Source of the DNA: Thermoflexus sp042408815
Lineage (GTDB): Bacteria; Chloroflexota; Anaerolineae; Thermoflexales; Thermoflexaceae
NCBI RefSeq assembly: GCF_042408815.1
Contig: NZ_JBHOQR010000023.1
Location: forward strand, 75,399-139,398
Length of the DNA: 64,000 nt
Reading direction: 5' to 3'
Shown here one piece after another: positions 51,003 through 59,063 of this stretch. Both the position numbers and the translations under genes were made by a program. The notes beneath the pieces were generated by a model, which worked only from the letters and a program-made list of their open reading frames with translations, was not told the origin of the DNA and made no database searches. The stretch's first letter is position 1; every line of letters starts with the position of its first letter.

Positions 51003-51923
51003 GTGCGCAACCTGGAAAAACCTCCCGTTCCTCCTTACCTGGTTCTCTTCGTCGGCCTTCTGGCCGTTTCGACGTCTTCGATTTTCATTCGTTTCGCCCA
51101 GCGGGAAGCCTCTTCCCTGGCCATCGCCGCCTATCGTCTGACCCTGGCCACCTTGCTGATCCTCCCGCTGGCCTTTCTGCGGTATCGCCATGAGCTGGCG
51201 CAGGTGACCCGCCGGGATCTCCTCTGGATGATGCTGTCCGGGGTCTTCCTGGCCCTGCATTTCGTCACCTGGATCACCTCCCTGGAATACACCACCGTGG
51301 CCAGCTCGGTGGTGCTGGTTTCCCTCTCGCCGGTTTTCGTTGCCATCGCCGCGCCGGTTTTCCTGCGCGAAACCATCCCTTCGCGGGTTGTCCTGGGGAT
51401 TCTCATTGCCCTAACGGGGAGCACGGTGGTGGGCTTCAGCGACGCGTGTTCGTGGCCGCCGCTGCGCTGCACGCTGGAGGGAGGCGGCCGCCTCCCCATG
51501 GTCGGCAACCTCCTGGCCCTCATCGGGGCGATCATGGTGGCGGGCTATTTTATGATCGGCCGTCGGGTGCGCAGCCGGTTCTCTCTCCCGGTGTATATCG
51601 GCTTCGTCTATGGGTTTGCCGCGGTGGTCTGCCTGCTGATCGTAGCCGGGTTCCAGCTCCCCATCCTGGGTTATTCGCCTCAGACCTACCTCTGGATGAC
51701 CCTGGTGGCGGTCTTCCCCCAGCTGATCGGGCACTCCTCCTTCAACTGGGCCCTCCGTTATCTGCCGACGGCGGTGGTCACCGTGACTACCCTGGGGGAG
51801 CCCATCGGTTCAACGATCCTGGCCTATGTGATCCTGCGGGAAGCGCCGACGTGGGTGAAGATCCTGGGGGGCGGATTGATTCTCACCGGGATTGCGATCG
51901 TATCCGAGGAAAGAGCGCGCTGA
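51003..51923 (+). CDS. EamA/DMT-superfamily transporter
   Basis: 306 residues from GTG 51003, chosen because GGAGG lies 8 bp upstream and a promoter-like pair sits before it; the frame is open from 50922 and ATG 50964 is possible. Ten transmembrane helices in two EamA repeats: LVLFVGLLAVSTSSIFIRFA with SLAIAAYRLTLATLLILPLAF in the first, and GNLLALIGAIMVAGYFMIGR with TTLGEPIGSTILAYVILREAPTWVKILGG in the second. These usually export or take up amino acids and related metabolites. Tryptophanase follows after 43 bp, so tryptophan or indole is a reasonable guess, not shown. Confidence 0.87.
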   Translation: MRNLEKPPVPPYLVLFVGLLAVSTSSIFIRFAQREASSLAIAAYRLTLATLLILPLAFLRYRHELAQVTRRDLLWMMLSGVFLALHFVTWITSLEYTTVASSVVLVSLSPVFVAIAAPVFLRETIPSRVVLGILIALTGSTVVGFSDACSWPPLRCTLEGGGRLPMVGNLLALIGAIMVAGYFMIGRRVRSRFSLPVYIGFVYGFAAVVCLLIVAGFQLPILGYSPQTYLWMTLVAVFPQLIGHSSFNWALRYLPTAVVTVTTLGEPIGSTILAYVILREAPTWVKILGGGLILTGIAIVSEERAR

Positions 51924-51966
51924 GCGTCAGGCGAGGAACTCCTGAACCCATCCGGAGGAGCTTTCC

Positions 51967-53355
51967 ATGCCGATCCATCCGCCGGAACCCTTTCGGATCA
52001 AGGTGGTGGAGCCGTTGCGGCAGCTCTCGCGAGAGGATCGTCGGCGACGCCTTCAGGAGGCGGGCTACAACCTCTTTCGCCTGCGGGCCGAGGATGTCTT
52101 CATCGATCTGCTGACGGATTCGGGGACGGGGGCGATGAGCGACCGCCAGTGGGGGGCAATGATGCAGGGGGATGAATCCTACGCGGGGGCTCGGAGTTTC
52201 TACCGATTCCAGGAGGCGGTCCAGGAGATCACGGGCTATCCTTACGTGGTGCCCGTGCATCAGGGCCGCGCGGCAGAACATATCTTCTTCGCCGTGACCG
52301 TGCAGCCCGGCCAGCGGGTCCCCAGCAACAATCACTTCGATACCACCCGGGCGAACCTCCTGGCCCGCCCCGCTGACCCGGTCGATCTGGTTATCGATGA
52401 GGCCTATGATCCTACTCTGGAGCACCCTTTCAAAGGGAACATGGATCCGGCCAAGCTGGAGGCGTTCTTCGAACAGGTCGGGCCGGGAAACATTCCCTTT
52501 GTGATGCTGACGCTGACCAACAACACGGTGGGCGGACATCCGGTCTCTATGGAGAACGTCCGCACTGTGGCGGCCATAGCCCACCGGTATGGGAAGCCGC
52601 TCTACCTAGATGTGGCCCGCTATGCGGAGAACGTCTACCTCATCAAGTTGCGCGAGCCAGGCTACGCCGACCGGCCGGTGCAGGAGATCGCCCGGGAGCT
52701 CTTCGGATACGCGGATGGCTGTCTGATGAGCGCCAAGAAGGATGGGCTGGCCAACATCGGGGGGTTCATCGCGTTGAAGGACCCCGAACTCTATGAAGCG
52801 TTATGTGCCCAGCTGGTGCTCCGGGAGGGATTCCCGACCTATGGCGGGCTGGCCGGGAGGGATCTGGAGGCCATCGCGGTAGGTTTGAGGGAGGCGCTGG
52901 ATGAGGATTACCTGGCCTACCGCATTGCTCAGGTGCGCTATTTGGCGGAATCCCTCCAGCAGGCCGGGATCCCCATTGTGGTGCCCCCGGGAGGACACGC
53001 GGTGTATCTGGATGCCAGCCGCTTTCTCCCCCACATCCCTCCCTCGGAATACCCGGGCCATGCCCTTGCCGTGTATCTTTATCTGGAAGGGGGGATCCGG
53101 GGTGTGGAGATCGGTAGCGTGATGCTGGCCCAGGAAGACCCTCGGACAGGGCAGGTGCTTTCCCCTCGTCTGGAGCTGGTGCGGCTGGCGATCCCCCGAC
53201 GGGTTTACACCCAGAGCCATCTGGATTACGTAGTAGAGGTGTGCGCCCAGGTCTACGCCCAGCGGGAGCGCATCAAGGGGTTCCGCATCCTTCGGGCGTC
53301 GAAGCTCCTGCGTCACTTCACCGCCTGGTTCGAGCCGCTGGGAGAGCTGGATTGA
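51967..53355 (+). CDS. tnaA: Tryptophanase (tryptophan indole-lyase)
   Basis: 462 residues from ATG 51967 with GGAGGAG upstream. A PLP enzyme of the tryptophanase / tyrosine phenol-lyase family, splitting tryptophan to indole, pyruvate and ammonia. Landmarks: LLTDSGTGAMSDRQWGAMMQGDESYAG, VPVHQGRAAE, the PLP lysine in MSAKKDG (Lys257-Lys258) and GGLAGRDLEAIAVGL. Two positions that separate the sister enzymes, Asp125 (FDTT, Thr in tyrosine phenol-lyase) and Ile382 (VEIG, Arg in tyrosine phenol-lyase), are tryptophanase-like. No tnaC leader peptide is apparent in the 43 bp upstream. Likely catabolic, coupled to the transporter before it. Confidence 0.9.
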   Translation: MPIHPPEPFRIKVVEPLRQLSREDRRRRLQEAGYNLFRLRAEDVFIDLLTDSGTGAMSDRQWGAMMQGDESYAGARSFYRFQEAVQEITGYPYVVPVHQGRAAEHIFFAVTVQPGQRVPSNNHFDTTRANLLARPADPVDLVIDEAYDPTLEHPFKGNMDPAKLEAFFEQVGPGNIPFVMLTLTNNTVGGHPVSMENVRTVAAIAHRYGKPLYLDVARYAENVYLIKLREPGYADRPVQEIARELFGYADGCLMSAKKDGLANIGGFIALKDPELYEALCAQLVLREGFPTYGGLAGRDLEAIAVGLREALDEDYLAYRIAQVRYLAESLQQAGIPIVVPPGGHAVYLDASRFLPHIPPSEYPGHALAVYLYLEGGIRGVEIGSVMLAQEDPRTGQVLSPRLELVRLAIPRRVYTQSHLDYVVEVCAQVYAQRERIKGFRILRASKLLRHFTAWFEPLGELD

Positions 53356-53427
53356 GCCCTATTCGCCCAGGGAGGGAGGCCACCGGGTGAAAGCCCGGAA
53401 GGGGGGACCGCGCCATCCTTGCGGAGC

Positions 53428-54657
53428 CTATTCCCATCGCCAGACCTCTACGGTATCCCCGGCTTGCAGGCCGTTGAGATCCAAGGGAACCATCACCAGG
53501 CCGTCGGAACGAGCCAGGGTGAAGATCATATTGCTTTTCCCGAGCAACGGGTCCGCCCACCATGTTCCCTCGCGGTGGATCAGCCGAACGGGCACCCAGT
53601 CGATGCGCCCCGGCGCAGAGGGGATGTTGTGGGTCAGGCGGGCGGATTGAAGGGAAGGGGCCGGCGGCTCCAGGCCCTGGAGGAAGTAAAGCAGGGGGAC
53701 CAGGAGCATCCGAGCGACGATGAAGGCGGAGACGGGATTGCCCGGCAGCCCCAGAACTGGCTTTCCGCGGCAGAAGGCGACCAGGGTGGGTTTCCCAGGG
53801 CGGATCGCCAGCCCGTGGGCCAGGATCCCTGGGGAACCCAGGCGCTCGATCACGGCCGCCGTGAGATCCCGGGTGCTGACGGAACTGCCTGCGGTGAACA
53901 CGAGCACATCCGCCGCTTCGAAGGCTTCCCGGGCCATCTGTTCCAGGATCTCCAGACGATCCGGCGCGATCCCCCAAGGGATCGGCTCTCCGCCGTGCTG
54001 ATGGATCAGGCCGATCAGGGAGAACGTATTGATATCGCGAACCTGCCCGGGCCGAGGCGTTTGCTCTGGGGGAACGATCTCGTCCCCACTGCCGAGGATG
54101 GCCACCCGGGGCGCCCGCGCCACGGAGACTTCCATGACGCCCAGGGCGGCCAGGGCCCCCAGATCCTGGGGGCGAAGGCGATGGTGGGCCGGGAAGGCAA
54201 GCGCTCCGGCGGGGATGTCCTCACCGATCCCGATCACGTTCTCCCCCGGGGCGACCGGCCGCAGCACCTCAATGGTCTCCGCATCCAGTCGCTGGGTTCG
54301 CTCCAGCATCACCACGGCATCTGCCCCTTCCGGGAGCATCCCGCCGGTGTGGATCAGGGCGGCCTCGCCAGGGCCAATGGACAGTCCGGGGGACCGGCCC
54401 ATGGGGACTTCGCCGACGAGACGAAGGTAAGCCGGGAGGCTTTCCGTGGCGCCGAAGGTATCCGCCGCCCGCACGGCATACCCATCCACCGTGCTGCGGG
54501 GGAAGGCGGGAAGCGGCTCCGGGGCGAAGATCGGTTGCGCCAGGACCCGCCCCAGGGCCTTGGCCAGCGGCACTGGCTCCGGGGGGAGGGGGGAAAGATA
54601 GCCCCGCAGCCGCTCCAGTGCCTTCTCCGGTGGCAGCACGGTGAAGAATTCCGGCAT
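53428..54657 (-). CDS. moeA: Molybdopterin molybdenumtransferase
   Basis: 409 residues from ATG 54657, with GGGAGGTGGAG upstream. It inserts molybdate into adenylylated molybdopterin. Domain order is typical: N-terminal VLAQPIFAPEPLPAFPRSTVDGYAVRAADT, the beta domain with MGRSPGLSIGPGEAALIHTGGMLPEGADAVVMLE, the MoCF domain with VAILGSGDEIVPP, ADVLVFTAGSSVSTRD and FCRGKPVLGLPGNPVSAFIV, and the C-terminal domain. It is divergent from efp, sharing a 135 bp spacer. No other molybdopterin genes are in the window, though a pterin dehydratase is at 31302. Confidence 0.96.
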   Translation of the reverse strand: MPEFFTVLPPEKALERLRGYLSPLPPEPVPLAKALGRVLAQPIFAPEPLPAFPRSTVDGYAVRAADTFGATESLPAYLRLVGEVPMGRSPGLSIGPGEAALIHTGGMLPEGADAVVMLERTQRLDAETIEVLRPVAPGENVIGIGEDIPAGALAFPAHHRLRPQDLGALAALGVMEVSVARAPRVAILGSGDEIVPPEQTPRPGQVRDINTFSLIGLIHQHGGEPIPWGIAPDRLEILEQMAREAFEAADVLVFTAGSSVSTRDLTAAVIERLGSPGILAHGLAIRPGKPTLVAFCRGKPVLGLPGNPVSAFIVARMLLVPLLYFLQGLEPPAPSLQSARLTHNIPSAPGRIDWVPVRLIHREGTWWADPLLGKSNMIFTLARSDGLVMVPLDLNGLQAGDTVEVWRWE

Positions 54658-54673
54658 CGGACTCCACCTCCCA

Positions 54674-54702
54674 TTGACGGGCTTCCCCCTCTTTTTTATA
54701 AT
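54674..54702 (+). promoter_or_regulatory. Strong sigma-70 promoter for efp
   Basis: TTGACG (54674-54679), a 17 bp spacer and a perfect TATAAT (54697-54702). The predicted start is near 54709, about 84 nt upstream of the efp start codon. Confidence 0.82.
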
Positions 54703-54792
54703 GCCCCTCGGGCTGGAAGTCCATGGGGCCACGGGAAGGGCCCAGGCTCACCGGACATCCACAAACCCCGTGATGTTCGGGAGGACGGACCG

Positions 54793-55353
54793 ATGATCGA
54801 TGTGAACGATCTGCGAAAGGGAACCACGTTTATCCTGGACGGGCAGATCTACGAGGTCTTGGAATATCAGCATCATAAACCCGGTCGGGGAAACGCCTTC
54901 ATCCGGACCAAACTGCGCAACCTGCGCACGGGAGCCATCATCGATAAGACGTTCCTCTCTGGGGATCGGGTGCAGGATATCCGGGTGGAAAACCGGGAGG
55001 TCCAGTTCCTATATCGGGACGGCGATCTTTACTACATGATGGATACCCGCACCTATGAGCAGATCCCGGTCCCGTCCGAGCGGCTGGGGGAGGCGGTGAA
55101 CTTCCTGAAAGAGGGGATCACGCTGATCCTGCGGGAATACGAAGGCGAGCCCCTGGGGGTGGAGCTGCCGGTGACGGTGGACCTGCAAGTGGTGGAGGCG
55201 GAGCCGGGGGTGAAAGGCGATACGGCCTCCGGAGCGGATAAGTGGGTGGTGGTGGAAACCGGTTACCGGCTCCGGGTTCCCCTCTTCGTCAACGAGGGAG
55301 ACATCATCCGCGTGGACACACGGACCGGGGAGTATGTGACCCGTGTCGGTTGA
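54793..55353 (+). CDS. efp: Elongation factor P
   Basis: 186 residues from ATG 54793. It binds stalled ribosomes between the P and E sites and helps make proline-rich stretches. Three beta-barrel domains are complete: N-terminal KGTTFILDGQIYEVLEYQHHKPGRGNAF, the middle VQFLYRDGDLYYMMDTRTYEQI, and the C-terminal TGYRLRVPLFVNEGDIIRVDTRTGEYV. The loop-tip residue that is Lys34 in E. coli is Arg32 here (PGRGNA), so lysylation is excluded. Thr-Pro-rich and other proline-rich proteins in the window would be natural clients. fabF starts 38 bp downstream. Confidence 0.97.
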   Translation: MIDVNDLRKGTTFILDGQIYEVLEYQHHKPGRGNAFIRTKLRNLRTGAIIDKTFLSGDRVQDIRVENREVQFLYRDGDLYYMMDTRTYEQIPVPSERLGEAVNFLKEGITLILREYEGEPLGVELPVTVDLQVVEAEPGVKGDTASGADKWVVVETGYRLRVPLFVNEGDIIRVDTRTGEYVTRVG

Positions 55354-55391
55354 GGGAGATGTCTGCCGGACTTTCCAGCCAGGAGGTTTCG

Positions 55392-56639
55392 ATGCCGTCA
55401 CGTCGGGTTGTGATCACCGGTATGGGGGCCATTACCCCGCTGGGCCTGGATGTACCGACCAGCTGGGCCAACGCCATTGCCGGCCGCTCCGGCGTGGGGC
55501 CGATCACCCTTTTCGATGCTTCCTCCTTGAATGTGCGTATCGCCGCCGAGGTGAAGGGGTTCGATCCCCTGAACTACATGGAGGCCCGGGAGGCGCGACG
55601 GCGGGATCGCTTTGAGCAGTTTGCGGTGGCCGCCACGCAAGAGGCCGTGCGTCAGGCGAACCTGCGGATCACTGACTCCATCGCCGACGAGGTGGGGGTG
55701 ATCATCGGCTCCGCCATCGGCGGAGCTCAGAGCTTCGCCGATGGGGTGGAGACGGCGCTTCACAAGAGCCCCCGTCTGCTCCACCCCTTTGTGATCCCCA
55801 TGGTGATCACGGATGGGGCATCTGCCCAGATCGCGATTGAGCTGGGCGCGCGGGGCCCGAACTTCGCCACGGTCTCCGCATGCGCGGCGGGGGCCGACGC
55901 CATCGGCATTGCCTACGAGTTGATTCGCAGCGGGGATTGCCGAGTGTGCATCGCAGGGGGCGCCGAGGCCAGCATCACCTACATCGGCATCGCGGCCTTC
56001 GACCGCATCGGCGCCATGTCCCGCCGCAACGATGACCCCGCGGGGGCCTGCCGGCCGTTCGATAAAGATCGGGATGGGACGGTGATGGGGGAGGGAGCGG
56101 CGATCCTGGTGCTGGAGGATCTGGAGTTCGCTCTATCCCGTGGCGCGGAGCCGCTGGCGGAAATGATTGGCTACGGGGCAACCTCGGATGCCTATCATCC
56201 CATCGCTCCGGATGAGAACGGGGCTGGGGCGGCGCGAGCAATGGCCAAGGCCCTTCGCAAAGCCGGGATCCGCCCGGAGGAGGTGGATTATATCAACGCC
56301 CACGGAACCGGGACCCCGCTCAATGACAAGACGGAGACGATGGCCATCAAAACAGTGTTTGGCGAACGAGCTTATGAGATCCCGGTTAGCGCCACCAAGT
56401 CCATGACAGGCCATATGATCGGGGCCACCGGCGCGTTGGAGGTGATCTTCTGCGTGATGGCCATCCGCGAGGGGATCATCCCGCCCACGATCAACCTGCA
56501 AAACCCGGATCCGGAGTGCGACCTGGACTATGTGCCCAACGTTGCCCGGCGGAAGGAGGTTCGCATCGCGATGACCAACGCCTTTGGCTTCGGTGGGCAC
56601 AACAGCGTGCTGGTGATCCGGCGCTGGGAGGGGCCGTAA
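55392..56639 (+). CDS. fabF: 3-oxoacyl-[acyl-carrier-protein] synthase II
   Basis: 415 residues from ATG 55392 with AGGAGG upstream. It elongates acyl-ACP with malonyl-ACP in fatty acid synthesis. The Cys-His-His triad is intact: Cys164 in VSACAAG, His304 in INAHGTGT and His341 in KSMTGH. The gatekeeper glycine-rich C-terminus FGFGGHNSVLV is present. It is downstream of efp with 38 bp spacing and convergent with the hydantoinase gene. Acyl carrier protein and other fab genes are not nearby. Confidence 0.96.
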   Translation: MPSRRVVITGMGAITPLGLDVPTSWANAIAGRSGVGPITLFDASSLNVRIAAEVKGFDPLNYMEAREARRRDRFEQFAVAATQEAVRQANLRITDSIADEVGVIIGSAIGGAQSFADGVETALHKSPRLLHPFVIPMVITDGASAQIAIELGARGPNFATVSACAAGADAIGIAYELIRSGDCRVCIAGGAEASITYIGIAAFDRIGAMSRRNDDPAGACRPFDKDRDGTVMGEGAAILVLEDLEFALSRGAEPLAEMIGYGATSDAYHPIAPDENGAGAARAMAKALRKAGIRPEEVDYINAHGTGTPLNDKTETMAIKTVFGERAYEIPVSATKSMTGHMIGATGALEVIFCVMAIREGIIPPTINLQNPDPECDLDYVPNVARRKEVRIAMTNAFGFGGHNSVLVIRRWEGP

Positions 56640-56715
56640 TCCCTACCGAGGGGGAGCGCGCCCCACCGCACCAAACGGCCCCAGAGATCGACGGGTCCCC
56701 CATCGTTCGGGCGGG

Positions 56716-58101
56716 TCAGCCCAGAGCCGAACGGGCCATCTGGGGGGAGAACGTTTCGGCGGGAACAAAGCGTCCCCATCCCGGAGTTCCCCGAAAGACG
56801 CCATCCTCCACCACGATCTGGCCGCGGACCATCACCGTACGCACGCGCCCTCGAACCCGCCAGCCCTCATAGGGCGTGTAACCCGCGATGTAATGCAGAT
56901 GGGCGGCAGTGAGGATCTCCTCGGGCTCCGGATCGTAAAGGACGAGGTCCGCATCCGATCCGGGTTGCAGCGTCCCCTTGTGGGGATACAGCCCGAAGAG
57001 CCTCGCCGGGTTGGTCGCGCACAGGCGCACCAGGTCCGGCCATCCGATTCGGCCCTCCAGGATGCCGAAGGTATACAGAAGCGGCAGCATGGTCTCCAGC
57101 CCGGGCAACCCCCCCGGGGTGGTGAGAAAGGACCCCGTGGCGGTCTTCTGGTGGAGCGCATAATCGCAGTGGTCGGTCCCGATGGCGGCGATCCATCCCC
57201 GGTGGAGCTGCTCCCACAGCCCGGCTCGCTCAGCGGCCGGTCGCAGGGGAGGCTGGAGGATATACCACTCGGGATGCAGCCCTCCGTAAACGGTTTCATC
57301 CAGGAGGAGATACTGGGGGCAGGTTTCGGCGAAAGCCGGCTGGCCCCCCTGAGCAGCCTCATGGACCAGGTCGACCGCGCGGGCAGTGGAGCAGTGGACA
57401 ATATAGACGGGGGCGTGGGCCTCGGCGGCCAGGAAAAGAACCCGGTGTACCGCCTCGATCTCCGCGAAGGGCGGCCGGGAGCGACCATGTTCCCGCAGAC
57501 TGGTCTGGCCCTCGGCCTGCAGACGCTCGATGGCTTCCGTCACCATCGCATCGTTTTCGCAGTGGACCATCGTGATGAGCCCCAGGGCGCCGGCGGCCCG
57601 CATCAGGCGTAGAAGGGTCGCATCATCCGCGTAGTAGTTCGGACGATACGTGGTGTAAAGCTTGATGCCGGCCACGCCCTGAGCGACCAGCTTCCCCAGC
57701 TCCCCCTCCTTCCCTGGGGGGAGATCGGTCACCATCATATGGAGCGCGTAATCCACCACCGCTTTCCCGCGAGCCTCTTCCAGGCGGGACGCCAGGGCTT
57801 CTTCAAAGGTTTGCCCGCGGAATTGGGTGGCGAAATCCACCACCGTGGTCACCCCCCCAAAGGCCGCCGCCCGGGTTCCGATGAACCAGTCGTCGTCGGT
57901 GCGGTAGATCCCGGTGTCCAAGGCGATATGGACGTGGGGATCCACGAGGCCCGGAAGGACCATGCATCCCGCGGCATCCACCACGGGCTCTCCGGGATAA
58001 GGGAGAAGATCCCCGATGGCGGCGATCTGCTCCCCTTCCACGCGAAGGTCCGCTCGCAGCATCCCATCGGCGGTTACCAGCGTTCCGTTCCGGATGAGCA
58101 T
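56716..58101 (-). CDS. Dihydropyrimidinase / D-hydantoinase
   Basis: 461 residues from ATG 58101, with GGAGAGGAA upstream. A binuclear-zinc amidohydrolase that opens dihydropyrimidine or hydantoin rings. All metal ligands are present: His56 and His58 in DPHVHI, the carboxylated Lys147 in GIKLYT, His180 in MVHCEND, His236 in IVHCS and Asp310 in GTDHCDY. The substrate-loop pattern TTYRPNYYADD and LEDxxGxxG-type C-terminus suggest the hydantoinase/DHPase branch rather than dihydroorotase. No other pyrimidine catabolism gene is adjacent, so the natural substrate is open. Confidence 0.92.
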   Translation of the reverse strand: MLIRNGTLVTADGMLRADLRVEGEQIAAIGDLLPYPGEPVVDAAGCMVLPGLVDPHVHIALDTGIYRTDDDWFIGTRAAAFGGVTTVVDFATQFRGQTFEEALASRLEEARGKAVVDYALHMMVTDLPPGKEGELGKLVAQGVAGIKLYTTYRPNYYADDATLLRLMRAAGALGLITMVHCENDAMVTEAIERLQAEGQTSLREHGRSRPPFAEIEAVHRVLFLAAEAHAPVYIVHCSTARAVDLVHEAAQGGQPAFAETCPQYLLLDETVYGGLHPEWYILQPPLRPAAERAGLWEQLHRGWIAAIGTDHCDYALHQKTATGSFLTTPGGLPGLETMLPLLYTFGILEGRIGWPDLVRLCATNPARLFGLYPHKGTLQPGSDADLVLYDPEPEEILTAAHLHYIAGYTPYEGWRVRGRVRTVMVRGQIVVEDGVFRGTPGWGRFVPAETFSPQMARSALG

Positions 58102-58204
58102 CGGTTCCTCTCCTGAATGGAAAGCATCCCGCTCGATCTCTCCCAGAAACCCCCACGCTCTGGAATCCGGCTCCTCCCTCCAGAAGCCTCCGATAAGATC
58201 CACC

Positions 58205-58936
58205 TTACGGAGTCAGAGGGATCCCCAGCCGAGTCAGGAGCGCGTTCACCGTGGGGGTCAGCGCGACGAGGAGCGGGGCGATCAGCAGCCCGGGCAGAAA
58301 GCTGGCCACGCGTATGCGCTGGATGTCCAGCAACAGCAGCCCGATCCCCAGGATCATCGCCCCGCCGACAGCGGTCATCTCGGTGATCATCGTCTCGGTA
58401 AGGAGCGCCTTCACCAGCCCTGCCCCCAGGGTCAGGGATCCCTGATAGATCAGCACGGTCAGAGCGGCGAACATCACCCCCATGCCCAGGGAGGCGCTGA
58501 AGGCCAGGGAGGCGAAGCCATCCAGGGTAGCCTTGATCGCCAGGAGGGTGTAATTGCCGGTCAGGCCGTCCTGGATGGAGCCGAGGATGGTCATGGGGCC
58601 GACACAGAAGACCAGGCTGGCGGTGACGAAGCCCTTCACGAAGGCGCTGCCCTCCCCGCTGTTCCCGGAGACCCGGAGCTCCAGCCAGCGCCCCAGGGCC
58701 TGAAGGCGCTCCTCCAAGCGCAGCCCCTCTCCGATGATCCCGCCGAGGAGCAACGCCGCCAGCATCCGGAGCGGATTCTGCGTTTGAAGGGCCATGCTCA
58801 TCCCGATGACCAGGGTCATCAGGCCCAGGCCATGCAACACGGTCTGGCGGATGCGCTCGGGAAGACGGCTGCCTACCAGCATCCCCGCACTGCTGCCCAC
58901 CACCACGGTCGCGACGTTGATGAGCGTTCCCACCAT
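58205..58936 (-). CDS. DUF554-family membrane protein
   Basis: 243 residues from ATG 58936, with GGGAGGGAA upstream. Six to seven hydrophobic helices. Typical family features: MVGTLINVATVVVGSSAGMLVG at the N-terminus, a central FVTASLVFCVGPMTILGSIQDGLTGNYTLLAIKATLDGFASLAFSASLG, and ETMITEMTAVGGAMILGIGLLLL near the C-terminus. Function is not established; some are suggested to be membrane transporters. It lies between the hydantoinase gene (103 bp) and a GT39 gene (127 bp) on the same strand. Confidence 0.9.
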   Translation of the reverse strand: MVGTLINVATVVVGSSAGMLVGSRLPERIRQTVLHGLGLMTLVIGMSMALQTQNPLRMLAALLLGGIIGEGLRLEERLQALGRWLELRVSGNSGEGSAFVKGFVTASLVFCVGPMTILGSIQDGLTGNYTLLAIKATLDGFASLAFSASLGMGVMFAALTVLIYQGSLTLGAGLVKALLTETMITEMTAVGGAMILGIGLLLLDIQRIRVASFLPGLLIAPLLVALTPTVNALLTRLGIPLTP

Positions 58937-59063
58937 CGGCGGGTTCCCTCCCGTTGGAGTATGAACAACGAATATATTCAGGATACCGGCAGGTGCGAAG
59001 GCTGAGAAGGGCGGATCCCTCTCTCTATTCCCCCCCACGGCCTGAAGGCCATCGGGATCATGC

